A DNA stretch of 58,606 nucleotides. It comes from Victivallis lenta. Its GTDB lineage: Bacteria; Verrucomicrobiota; Lentisphaeria; Victivallales; Victivallaceae. The position numbers and the translations under genes were made by a program. This document shows, in pieces, positions 20,100 to 30,409 of this stretch. The stretch is from the NCBI RefSeq assembly GCF_009695545.1, contig NZ_VUNS01000031.1, positions 1 through 58,606 of the forward strand, written 5' to 3'. The first letter of the stretch is position 1, and the number at the start of each line of letters is the position of its first letter. The notes under the pieces were generated by a model that saw only the letters and a program-made list of their open reading frames with translations, made no database searches and had not been told where the DNA came from.

Positions 20100-20760
20100 C
20101 CGGATTTTTCTGTGCTGAACACTCCGGGCGAGTTCCGTCAGCCCGTTTCCCCGCGCGCCTCCGATGAGTGGAAATGCCGCATGCCAGTGGCTCCAGGAGT
20201 CGTAAGTTCCGAAAAAGAACTTCATGCTCAGTTCGTCCGAAAGCCCGAGAAACATTTCGACCAGATCCGCCGCGGGCCGGTAACAGTTCTGACGCCGCAT
20301 CAATACTTCCGAAGGATAGGTCAGCCACTGTTTGAGACCGCACCGGGTCATGATCACGGTGTCGATTCCGAGGCAGAGAGCGCCGTCACAATACAGCCCG
20401 CCGCACCATGCAGCCGGATGATGACGGAAGTGCGCCGCACGAGCAGCGGCAGGGTTCCCGATTGTTTCAGTTCCGTGAGCCGCTCCGAAAGCTGCGCAAG
20501 GGGATCGTTGGCAGCTTCGAAGACGTCGAGGGGCTGCTGTTTCACCACGAAAGCCGAATGCGGGGCCCGCGAAAAGCGGAACAGACCGTCCCAATTCTGG
20601 AGGGAGGCGTAAGCGCCGATCAGCGGTCCGCCCTCGGCCCGGTGACGGTTGGGGCAGACGTAATTGAATTCGGTCACGGTGAACGGCTTTCCGAAAATCA
20701 GCGTCGGCATCATTTCGCGCGGCACCGGCGCGAGCTGCCGGACGGCGCACTGCTGATGAT
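20100..20760 (-). pseudogene. Decayed glycoside-hydrolase remnant (two fragments in different frames)
   Basis: On the minus strand, 20354-20755 reads as part of a large secreted glycosidase barrel: GKPFTVTEFNYVCPNRHRAE, GGPLIGAYASLQNWDGLFRF and FEAANDPLAQLSERL. It has no start, and a TGA lies just before it. It then shifts frame near 20400-20354 into a different piece, LCLGIDTVIMTRCGLKQWL with LSDELSMKFFFGTYDSWSHW, resembling the N-terminal half of DUF4434-type barrels. That piece fades out at about 20100. Both pieces lack their remaining halves, so this is a deletion-fusion relic of two enzymes and not a functional gene. It lies between the GH2 operon and the AraC gene. Confidence 0.6.
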
Positions 20761-21007
20761 AGCGGTACCTTCTTCAAATGATGATTTGTCATGTTTCCTT
20801 TGGCTGCGGCAATGTTGAACGGCCCAATGATCAGTTGACAAATCAGGCGGAACCCGACTGCGGTCAGAGGGGCCCCGCATTTCAGAAAAAACAGGCGTGT
20901 TTCCTTTTCCCGCTTGAATTCCCGGCCCGGCCATACTACATTCTTTTGAACAGTCATCCGGCGGCGGCGGAAGAGAGATCAGAACGCCGCCGGAATGGGG
21001 GAGAGCC

Positions 21008-21883
21008 ATGGATGTAAAAGTCATCTCCAAATACCGGTTGGGGGAAGCGATGGAACTGGGATTCCCCTTTTCCATCTTCCGCTGGACCCATGCGCCCGGC
21101 GACCTCCCGGAGGTTCTCTTCCGCCGTAATTTCTGGAAACTGGTTTACGTGATTGCCGGAAAGGGAAGCATTGAAATCAACGGACATGAATATCTCCTGT
21201 CGCCGGGCACGGTTCTGTTCATTCATCCCGAGTCGGAGACCCGCTACCGGCTGGCGGAAACAAAGCTGGAGATATGCAACCTCTGCTTTCTGCCGGAACT
21301 GATCGAAGACCGGCTGGAGAAACTCCGGGATCCCTCCGGTTTCTTCTCCATCCTCCGCCCCGGTTCCTCCGCGCCGCCGGAGGCGGTCCGGAATCTCTGC
21401 GTCCAGAGCGCTCCGCCTTCCGTCGCCGGGCTCTTCCGCAAAATGGAACGGGAGTACCGTTCCGGCCGGAACAACTGCCGGGAAATGCTCCGTACCCAGC
21501 TCATCGAACTTCTGCTGCTTCTGGAACGGAACGCCTGCCGACTCCGGAACAGGCGGCGCTCCGGCGGCCCGGAGCCGGCCCGGACCGTGCTGGCCTATCT
21601 CGCGGAACATCTGGAAAGCGGCGTCGATTATGAAGAGCTCACGCTCCTGACCGGGCTCTCGCGCTCCCGGCTCGGAGTCCTGTTCCGCCGGGAGACGGGG
21701 GAAAACATCTCATCCGCCTACCTGAGGCTCCGGCTGAAGCGGGCAAAGGAACTGCTGGCCGGGGAGGAGGAGTTTTCCATCCCGGAACTCTGCCGCCGCT
21801 GCGGCTTCCGCGACATCAGCTATTTCTACCGCCGGTTCCGCCGGGAATTCGGGACCTCTCCCCGGCGGACGGCAGGCCGGTGA
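21008..21883 (+). CDS. AraC-family transcriptional regulator
   Basis: A 291-residue regulator. Residues about 25-100 form a cupin-like sugar-sensing domain (KLVYVIAGKGSIEINGHEY, LSPGTVLFIHPES). The C-terminal 95 residues form the AraC double helix-turn-helix (YEELTLLTGLSRSRLGVLFR, YLRLRLKRAKELL, IPELCRRCGFRDISYFYRRF, FGTSPRR). GGGGGAGAG precedes the ATG. It lies directly upstream of, and in the same direction as, the 810-residue unknown/pseudopilin/GH-A operon, which it probably activates in response to a sugar. Confidence 0.92.
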   Translation: MDVKVISKYRLGEAMELGFPFSIFRWTHAPGDLPEVLFRRNFWKLVYVIAGKGSIEINGHEYLLSPGTVLFIHPESETRYRLAETKLEICNLCFLPELIEDRLEKLRDPSGFFSILRPGSSAPPEAVRNLCVQSAPPSVAGLFRKMEREYRSGRNNCREMLRTQLIELLLLLERNACRLRNRRRSGGPEPARTVLAYLAEHLESGVDYEELTLLTGLSRSRLGVLFRRETGENISSAYLRLRLKRAKELLAGEEEFSIPELCRRCGFRDISYFYRRFRREFGTSPRRTAGR

Positions 21884-22011
21884 AGCGTTTTCGCTTTTCC
21901 GACTGTTTTCCCGGATTCCATCGCATCCGAACAAAAAAGCCAAGACTTTCGCTCTTTTTTTTGTCATAATAAGTACAAGTGGAATTTCAGCCGATGAAAA
22001 GGAGCGTTTTT

Positions 22012-24440
22012 ATGTACGGAGATTTTCAGTTGCGCGATCTCACGTTCGAGATCAGCGGCAAGCCGTTTCTGAACGACAGTGAAGAAGAGATGCGCCGGGT
22101 GGCCCGGACCCTGTTCCGGCAATGGCGGCGGCTGGCCGGGCGGTCCGGGCGGATATCCATCCTGCTGTGGATTGCCGACGGCAGCGAAATTCTCGAATAC
22201 ACCGGCAACCCGGCCGACACCTTCGAGTGGGGCTATTGGCAGGGGATCGCCAATCCGATGCCGATGCCGGAGAATCCGTCGCCGGAGGCTTTCCACAACT
22301 ACAATTTCGTCCCGTTCCGCTACCGCGAGGATGCCGCGCCGCGCACTTACGGCTGGCTGAAGCGGCTGATTCAGGTTCTGCGGGAGGTCGGCACAACCGA
22401 ATGCGGCGGGAAACCGATCCGCATCGGAGCCGCCTTCGACAACGGCCCGGAATTTTCCGTGTCCGATTTCAAATACCGCCGCCACCGTGAAATCGCGCAG
22501 GCGCATTCGATCTATCCGAACAGCTTCGTCACCTGCGACTCCGTGCTGCACGCCGACCCGAAACCTTATGCGGGATTTCCGGAGGGAATCCCCGAAGGAA
22601 CCGGCATCGGAACCTTTCTCGGCCGCCAGTATGCCGCTCTTGCCCGCGACTTCGGGTTCGATTACCTCTGGCTCTCCAACGGAATGGGGTTCGGCACGGA
22701 GACGTGGGGAGTCACGGGAGCACTCTTCGACCAGCACGCCTTCTATCCGGAGAAGATTCCGGAAGCCTCCGCCAGAATGCTGAAGTTCTGGCAGGAGCTC
22801 CTCGCCGAGCTCCCGGGTGCGGTACTGGAGACCCGCGGCAGCAATTTTCCGGCGGGTGTGGAGATTGCCACTGATGCCGCGCCGCTCGGCTTCCTCTACG
22901 GAACCGGAGTCATCGCTCCGCCGGTCAACTCCCCGATGGCGGCGATCGACTTCAACACCGGCCTCGCCATCGCAAGCTGGATGAGCCATATCGCCGAACT
23001 GCCCGGCCGGGATTATGCGTTCCGCTACTACATCCACGACCCCTGGTTTCTGAACAGCCCGTGGCTCGACCGCTACGGCCGCAATCCGTGGGACCTCTAC
23101 CCGGTGATGACCGTGTCGCGCATGAACGGAGCCGGGGAAGTCGAACCGCCCTCCCGGCTGGCTCTTCTCACCTGCGACGACTCTTACGGCGGTATGCCGG
23201 AACAGGTTCCGGACGAGGTGATCCCCCATGTGATCGAGGCTTTTTCCTCCACGCCGGACCGGAGCGGCCCGCTGCTCTGGGTCTACCCTTTCGCCGAATA
23301 CAGCCGGATGCGGGATCTGCCGCGCACCTTCAACGAGGATATGTTCATCGCGGCGGCGATTCAGGATGGGTTGCCGCTCAATACGGTTATCAGCACCGGG
23401 AACTTCCGGCGCGTGGCTGCGAAGCATCCGGAGAAACTGACGGGAACCATACCGGTCGTCCCGGTGACGGCGCTGCTGGAGGAGGATATCGCCGAACTCC
23501 TGTTCTCCTTCGCCGGGCGCGGCAATTTCATCCTCGTCTACGGCAGCGGAGCCGGAATCCCGGAACGGCTGGCGGAGCGGATCGGATTCCGCCGGGCCGC
23601 GCCGCAGCGGGGAGCCGCCCGGGCGGAATTGTTTCTGCCGGGGGACCGGACCTCCTTCTCCGACCGTCTTTTCCTGCACGAACAGTTTTCCGGCGGTCCG
23701 GCGGTGGAGGAGGCGCTGTCGGAGACGAGGATCGCGGCGCAGGCCCGTTTTGCCGGAGGAACGCGGCTGCTGGCGGGGCGGAACGGCTCCATCCTGTTCG
23801 TCCGTTCCCTGCTGCCTGTGGAGGAGGAGTACCTGCCGGAGAATCCCACCGTGTTCCGGAAGCGCCATCTGAACTGTGCGCCGCCGGACCGGATGTTCCC
23901 GTCGGCGCGGCTGATCCGCTGGAGTCTGGCGGAGGCCGGCTGGGAGCTGCGCGCCGTTCCGTCCGCTCCCCGGCAGATGCCGCCCCGGCTCTGCATCGCG
24001 CGGCGCGACGATGCCTTCCTCTTCTGCGGCTACACGCCGGACACCACCGTCCCCCTGGAGATCCGCACGCCGCTCGGGGTCCCGGTCCCGCCGGAGCAGG
24101 AGCTCCTGCTGAAGTCGGGAGCCGGAATCTGGCACACAGCCAAGGCATTCCGGTTCGAGATCCGCGTTTTCGTGCGCCAGGAGGCGGAGGGCGTGATATC
24201 CGGGAAGACCATGTATCCTCTGCTGCCGGGAATGACGCCGCCGATCGAGGTCCGCAACCTGCACAACGCCGAAGTCCGCTGTCTGGTGCCTCCGGGCTCC
24301 TCCGGCTGGGAGGTCCGCCGGGGAAGAACGCATCTGCCGTTCGAATGGGAGGAGACGCCGTACGGCCGCTGCCTGCTGGTCCGCGATATCTCAGAGCAGG
24401 TCAGCTTTTCATGGAAGAATCAACGGAAAGGGAATGAAGC

Positions 24441-24444
<4 letters not shown>
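22012..24444 (+). CDS. Large protein of unknown family, probable glycosidase-like
   Basis: An 810-residue protein without a signal peptide and without a family I can name. Features are an N-terminal alpha/beta region ([29 protein letters not shown]), a middle part with [14 protein letters not shown] and [20 protein letters not shown] that looks like a barrel enzyme, and a C-terminal half with beta-rich segments ([29 protein letters not shown]). Asp/Glu-rich loops such as HDPWF and TCDDSYGG are plausible catalytic sites, but no pair can be assigned. GGAG at 22001-22004 fixes the ATG at 22012; two in-frame starts upstream lack a ribosome site. It overlaps the pseudopilin start by four bases (ATGA) and shares its operon with a secreted GH-A enzyme. 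Confidence 0.75.
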
Positions 24445-25199
<755 letters not shown>

Positions 25200-25210
25200 G
25201 GAAATTTTTC

Positions 25211-28200
25211 ATGTACGGAAAAACATTGTGGATGACTCTTTTCTGCGCCGTTCTCGCCGCATCGGCGGCCGACATTCCTGTATCGAAACTTGAAAGCGAC
25301 AACGCCGTTTCGCTGGAGACGGAGGCGGGAATCCTCTCCTGCAGAGTTGTTCCGCCGAAGGGCGGAGTTGCTCTGACACTCCCGGTGGAACCCGGGGCCG
25401 TCTACACGGTCAGTGCCGAACTCTCCGGCGACGTCCCTGTGGAGTGTGTGGCCTGGTCGAAGAACTTTCCCGGCAGAAACCGCCGGAATTTGTTCGTGGC
25501 CGGAACGAAGCCGGAGGAGTTCCGGCGCTTCTCCGGCACCTTCGCCGCCGGGGAGAATGTGAACAGCGTCCGGCTCAATCTATTCGCCTGGCAGCGGACC
25601 GGCTCCTTCCGGCTTCGCAATCTCTCCTGTTCCCGGACGGTTCCGGCCGATCCCGAAGCGATTGCGGTCCGCCCGTCTGCCGGGAAACTGGCCGGGCGTC
25701 CCTGCGTCTGGCTGCTCAGGGAAGGCTTCTCCTATCCGAAATGGCAGGGCAACAACAGGATCGACACTGAGCCGTCGGGATGGGACCGGGTCGCCTTCGG
25801 AGGAGCGGAAATCAATGCGGCGGACCGGCTTACGCCGCTCACTTCCCCCGGGACGCCGCCCCAGGCCCTCGAAGTCAACGCGCCGGAAACGGGACTTTCC
25901 GGCTGGATCTGCAACCCGCTTGAAACGGTTCCCGGCAATCCGTTTCTGCTCCGGCTGCAGCTCCGGCGCTCCGGAGATTTTTCCGGGGCCCGCCCGGTTG
26001 CGCGGATTCATTTCCTCAGCCGCACCCGCGAGCTGCTGAAGGTCGTTGAGACGGAGCTTCCGGCAGTGCCGTCAGTCGACAACTGGAGCAGTGTCTCCAC
26101 GGGGGTGACCGCGGAGCACGTTCCGCCGGAAACCGCTTTCTTTCAACTGTTTCTCGGCTGCCGCGCAACGGAGGGAAAACCGCGCGGCAAGCTCTGGTTC
26201 GATATGGTTTTCTTCGGGCGTCAGCAGGGCTTCTTCCTGCCGCGCGCCGACCGTTTCGGCGGCTGGTACCATCTCGGGGAGACGGTGACGGTGACTCCGG
26301 CGGGGAAGGTGTGTGCCCCGGAGGTGGAGGAGGTCATCGGCATCGTCCGCGATTCGCAGGAACGGGAGCTGCAAAGAAAATGCATTCCGGCGGAGGAGTT
26401 CCGGCTTCGGGGATGGTTTTTCCTGCCCGATACACCCGGCTTTTATCTGCTCGATTTCCGCGTGAAGGCCGGCGGCCGGGAGATTCCGGTAACGGAGGAG
26501 TTCAGCGAACGCAGTGTCCGGGTTCTCAACCGCATCCCCTTGAAACAGCGATACCTGCCGGTCGCCGTCGCTTCGGTGCCGCGGAACTCCCTTCAGGCCG
26601 GATGGCTCGGATTTTCCATCGACGGGAGTTTGTCGGGACTGATGCACGGCTCCCTGGACCGGCAGCTGCCGATCATCCGTGCGCTCGGCGGCAGCTTCGT
26701 GCGTTTTCACGGCTGCATCTGGCCGGATCTCGAACCGGAACGCGGCAAATTCAATTTCTTTCTGGACGATGCCATGCGGAAGCTCGGGCCGGAGCTTTGC
26801 GCCCGTTCCGTGCTGAACGTGTGGGGGACCCCGCGCTGGGCCTCTTCGCTGCCAGGACGGACCGATATGCAGCTCAATAATCCGACCTGGAAAATCGTGA
26901 AACCGGCCAGAAACGAGTATACCCGCGAATTCTGGAGCGCACTTGTCAATCACTATCGCAAATTCGGAATCAGGCGTTATGAAGTCTGGAATGAGCCTCA
27001 CCTGCCGGGTTTCTCCTGCTTCTGGAACGATACGCCCGAACATTTCGCGGAGATGCTGGCGGATGCCGCTTCCGCCATCCGGGGGGAGGATGCCGGTGCG
27101 GAAATATGGCTCGGCGGAATCGGCCAGCGCTATCTCCCCTTCTACGACCGGCTGCTGGAACTCGGCGCGAGGAAATACTTCGACGCGGTCCCGCTTCACG
27201 GCCGGGATTACAATGCCGACACGTTCCGCTCCCTCGACCGCAAGCATGGAGTCGCTTCGCCTGTCTACACCTCCAGCGAATGGCACACGGTGCTGATCTC
27301 CGCCGACAAGCTGCCGCCGAACCCGGAATCGACCGAACGGGAAATTTCGAAGGTGATGCTGCTGGATCTCCTGCGCCAGAAGCGGAGCGGTGTCCGGGAG
27401 GTCACGGCGTTCGGGCTCATCGGCTGGATCAGGAAAGAGGGGCTGCGCCGTCACCTGAGCCACGGCAATTACCGCGCGCAGGCGATCGGCATCTTCGAGT
27501 CGGTCCCCTATATTATGCCCCGGCACTGCGCGCTGGTGCTGGAAGAGCTGGCCGCCCGCTTCCCCGCATCGCTCGACTATGACGGGGAGTTTCGCTTCGG
27601 AGCGGTCCGCGGCGCGCGCTTCCGCAGCGGCCCGGTTCCGATCCTGATCGCCTGGCACGATGAAAAGGAGGCTCTGGAATGTCCGGAAGAGCTGAAAAAG
27701 CTCTTCTCCGAAACGACCCGGATCTCGGACTGGGAGGGACGGGAGATCCGGCCCGGAGAGTTTGCGCTGCAGCCGGAGGAGTTTTACTATCTCTCCGGCC
27801 TGGAGAAACTTCCGCTCCCGGCAGCAGGGATCGACGTGCTTTCGCCGGAACGTCCGCAGCTTGCGCTGCAGGGGCCGGCCGGAGTATTCGGCAGCCGCCC
27901 GATCATCGATGCCGACGGCGTTTTCCTGCCCGCCGACGCAGTGTGGAATGAGCGAAACTGGGGCGTGCGGCACTACGGAAAGCCGTTCCATCGCCGGTCG
28001 CGTTTCGCGCTTGCCGTTGCCGACGGCACGCTTCAGCTGGCGGTGGAGACCTCTGATGAGAGACCGGTTCCTGCCGCCGACCCGCGCCGGCTGTGGCTCG
28101 GCGACTCTCTCCAATTCGCGTTCGATACCGCCGGCTCCGGCCATCCGGCCGATTGCGTGGAGTTCGCCCTGGGCGAACTGGCCGACGGAAGCATCCCCGT

Positions 28201-28513
28201 GCTCAAGTTGGGCGCGCCCCCGCTGGGAGGCGACCTGCCGGGCGATTATACGGTGCCGGGCAGTTTCGTCGGGCGGGAAACCGCCCTCCGCAAAGTGGAG
28301 AAGATTCCCGGCGGCAGGCGTTATCTGGTCCGGCTGAAGCAGTCAGAGCTGTATCCATTGATTCCGGCCGTGGCGGAGAAGCTCCGTTTCTCCCTGCTGA
28401 TCAATGAGAACGACGGTTCCGGACGAATCGGCTATCATCACTGGGCCGACGGCATCGGCAACGGCAAGGACCCCGTCAGGTACGGAACGCTGCTGCCGCC
28501 CCCATCCCGGTAA
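25211..28513 (+). CDS. Large secreted clan GH-A glycoside hydrolase with C-terminal CBM9-like domain
   Basis: An 1100-residue exported protein. The signal peptide is MYGKTLWMTLFCAVLAASA. Residues about 20-450 are beta-sandwich, carbohydrate-binding-like modules. A TIM barrel starts near 460 (FVRFHGCIWPDLEPERGKFN) with YEVWNEPHLPG (acid/base Glu near 593) and VYTSSEWHTV (probable nucleophile Glu near 688), as in GH39/GH-A relatives. The last 220 residues (WLGDSLQFAFDTAGSG, GYHHWADGIG) resemble CBM9/DOMON-type sugar-binding domains. AAGGAAA precedes the ATG. It closes the AraC-controlled operon, and a C-rich stretch follows its stop. Substrate is unknown. Confidence 0.82.
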   Translation: MYGKTLWMTLFCAVLAASAADIPVSKLESDNAVSLETEAGILSCRVVPPKGGVALTLPVEPGAVYTVSAELSGDVPVECVAWSKNFPGRNRRNLFVAGTKPEEFRRFSGTFAAGENVNSVRLNLFAWQRTGSFRLRNLSCSRTVPADPEAIAVRPSAGKLAGRPCVWLLREGFSYPKWQGNNRIDTEPSGWDRVAFGGAEINAADRLTPLTSPGTPPQALEVNAPETGLSGWICNPLETVPGNPFLLRLQLRRSGDFSGARPVARIHFLSRTRELLKVVETELPAVPSVDNWSSVSTGVTAEHVPPETAFFQLFLGCRATEGKPRGKLWFDMVFFGRQQGFFLPRADRFGGWYHLGETVTVTPAGKVCAPEVEEVIGIVRDSQERELQRKCIPAEEFRLRGWFFLPDTPGFYLLDFRVKAGGREIPVTEEFSERSVRVLNRIPLKQRYLPVAVASVPRNSLQAGWLGFSIDGSLSGLMHGSLDRQLPIIRALGGSFVRFHGCIWPDLEPERGKFNFFLDDAMRKLGPELCARSVLNVWGTPRWASSLPGRTDMQLNNPTWKIVKPARNEYTREFWSALVNHYRKFGIRRYEVWNEPHLPGFSCFWNDTPEHFAEMLADAASAIRGEDAGAEIWLGGIGQRYLPFYDRLLELGARKYFDAVPLHGRDYNADTFRSLDRKHGVASPVYTSSEWHTVLISADKLPPNPESTEREISKVMLLDLLRQKRSGVREVTAFGLIGWIRKEGLRRHLSHGNYRAQAIGIFESVPYIMPRHCALVLEELAARFPASLDYDGEFRFGAVRGARFRSGPVPILIAWHDEKEALECPEELKKLFSETTRISDWEGREIRPGEFALQPEEFYYLSGLEKLPLPAAGIDVLSPERPQLALQGPAGVFGSRPIIDADGVFLPADAVWNERNWGVRHYGKPFHRRSRFALAVADGTLQLAVETSDERPVPAADPRRLWLGDSLQFAFDTAGSGHPADCVEFALGELADGSIPVLKLGAPPLGGDLPGDYTVPGSFVGRETALRKVEKIPGGRRYLVRLKQSELYPLIPAVAEKLRFSLLINENDGSGRIGYHHWADGIGNGKDPVRYGTLLPPPSR

Positions 28514-28582
28514 TCCGCCGCCGGGGCGGGCTGTTTCTGCCCCCCCCCGGCAAAAGCGGAAACTCAATACTTCTTTTCCGGA

Positions 28583-30388
28583 TCAAGTCCGAGTTGATCG
28601 AAGCCGTAATCGTTTTCCTCGTAATATTTGGTTCTCACTCCGAAGTTTTTGACTTTTTTCACCGATTTTGTCCGCTGCCTGTTTATAATTTTCCGGCAGG
28701 GCCGCGGTCGGGGAAGTCGGGATCACGGTCAGAACCGCCGCCAGCTGCGTTTTCTTCAGCGTCTCGTTCTCCGCGGAGAAGAGGAAGCCGAGAAACGGGA
28801 TGTCGCCGAGGAACGGGACCTTGCTGACGCTGCGCACCACCGCCGATTTGTCAAGTCCGCCAATGTAGAAAACATTGCCGTCATTGGCGAGCTGAACCTC
28901 GGTTTTGAGTTCGCTCCTTGAAGTGCGCGGCATGCCGTTGCTCCTGAAGCCGATCAGGTTGGTGTTGCTCATTTCCAGCGCGAGACAGGTCGCCTTATTG
29001 TAGATATAAGGCTGCATCGTCAGGCTGAAGCCGTATTCGGTATCGCTGTTCGTGACGCGGGTCTTATCCTTTTCGATCGGATAGCCGCCCGCTTCGGTCC
29101 ATGCAATTGCCGTGTCGTTTAGCGTCGGTTCGGCGTTGAATACGGCGCAGGTGTCGCCGAGATTGCGCCCTCCGGCGGTGAAATGTCCGCTGCTGATCCG
29201 CAGTGTATCATAGGCTTTGCCGTTGACGATCGTCCGGGTGGCCGTGAACTGCGCGGCGGCATTGCCGGGAACCCACTCGACCGTCTGAAACTTCTCCTGA
29301 TCGACGCCGAGGCCGGAGAGTGTATCCGCCGGATTAACTGCAGTTGCGATATAGGACTTGGCGATCTGCGTTTCGCCTCCGGCGGTTTCCTCGCCGGCGA
29401 CGATCACCGGCATGCGGGTGACGCTTTCGATCGAAGCCGCGGTGCCGTTGCCGATGTTGAGAGAACCGCTCGTGACGACTTTCGCCTTGCCTTTGGACAC
29501 CAGGAAATCCAGATAACGCGAATTCCATTTCGGATTGAAGTTGATGTACGAAACATGGGCGCTCTTCACGAGGTTGCTGATATTGCCGGTCCGGAGATTC
29601 CAGCCGTTCAGGTAGCGGGAACCGGCGGCGAAGAGATCCGCGCCGGGACCGTTTTTCCACGCCTGGAAATCAACGCCGAGATTGCCGTCGTTTTCGCTTT
29701 CAATCTCATAGATGGTATAATTCACCAGCGCCTGCGAGGTGGGCGTGTCGTACTCCTTGAGCATCTTCAGAATCTGCGGCTCCGAATTCGGGGAGGCATA
29801 GAACATCAGGGTGTTGAGCTTCGTATCCGGCACGACCGTGTCGATGCCGCCCTGCAGTTCGGCATTGTCGCCGGCATGCTGCATGCCGACTTTGCGGATC
29901 AGCCCGGCCAGCGTGACCGAATCGAAATATTTCGGGTAATAGAGGAAAAAGCGGCGACCGGCCTCCGAAGCGAGGTTCGGGCGGTCCAGCATTTCGATGA
30001 TCTGGTCGAGGCTCATACCGTTTTCGACCGGAAAGAAGCGGTACTCTTCCGCCGAAACCAGCAGCATTCCGGTACCGTCCTGATACTTGACCGCCTCAAC
30101 CTTGGTCACGCTGGTGTCCACCCGGCGCGAACGGATTGCCGCCATCACATAGGGACGGATTTCATACGGATCGGCATGCTTGAGCTTGTAGACCTTCGTG
30201 TAGACATAAGGGTCGTTGTTCGTGTTGACGAAAGTGATCTGTTCGGTCTCCCTGCCGATCTGAACATTCAATTGCGGCTGCACCTGAGTTGCCATCGGCG
30301 CCGGCGTCGGCACATCAACAGAAGCGGCAGACAGACCGGTCCCGACTGCTCCGCAAAGGGAGATAAAAAGGGATTTTGAAAATTTCAT
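28583..30388 (-). CDS. Secretin-like outer-membrane protein (GspD/PilQ family), paralogue 2
   Basis: A 601-residue exported protein with signal peptide (MKFSKSLFISLCGAVGTGLS). N-domain-like segments are VYTKVYKLKHADPYEIRPYV and DTKLNTLMFYASPNSEPQIL. A secretin-type C-terminal region has LGVDFQAWKNGPGADLFAAG, a YIGGLDKSAVVR turn and KVPFLGDIPFLGFLFSAENE, the hallmark secretin closing motif. Secretins form outer-membrane gates for type II secretion or type IV pili. No gspE/F or pilus genes accompany it; its partner is the upstream paralogue, 21 bases away. It may serve the scattered pseudopilins, which is inference. Confidence 0.8.
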   Translation of the reverse strand: MKFSKSLFISLCGAVGTGLSAASVDVPTPAPMATQVQPQLNVQIGRETEQITFVNTNNDPYVYTKVYKLKHADPYEIRPYVMAAIRSRRVDTSVTKVEAVKYQDGTGMLLVSAEEYRFFPVENGMSLDQIIEMLDRPNLASEAGRRFFLYYPKYFDSVTLAGLIRKVGMQHAGDNAELQGGIDTVVPDTKLNTLMFYASPNSEPQILKMLKEYDTPTSQALVNYTIYEIESENDGNLGVDFQAWKNGPGADLFAAGSRYLNGWNLRTGNISNLVKSAHVSYINFNPKWNSRYLDFLVSKGKAKVVTSGSLNIGNGTAASIESVTRMPVIVAGEETAGGETQIAKSYIATAVNPADTLSGLGVDQEKFQTVEWVPGNAAAQFTATRTIVNGKAYDTLRISSGHFTAGGRNLGDTCAVFNAEPTLNDTAIAWTEAGGYPIEKDKTRVTNSDTEYGFSLTMQPYIYNKATCLALEMSNTNLIGFRSNGMPRTSRSELKTEVQLANDGNVFYIGGLDKSAVVRSVSKVPFLGDIPFLGFLFSAENETLKKTQLAAVLTVIPTSPTAALPENYKQAADKIGEKSQKLRSENQILRGKRLRLRSTRT

Positions 30389-30409
30389 GATTCAACTCCA
30401 ATTCCTGCA

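Noticed and set aside
21964-24333. 789-residue minus-strand frame opposite the 810-residue protein
   Set aside because: The plus-strand gene has a ribosome site, ATGA coupling to the pseudopilin and normal amino-acid composition; the antisense frame has none.
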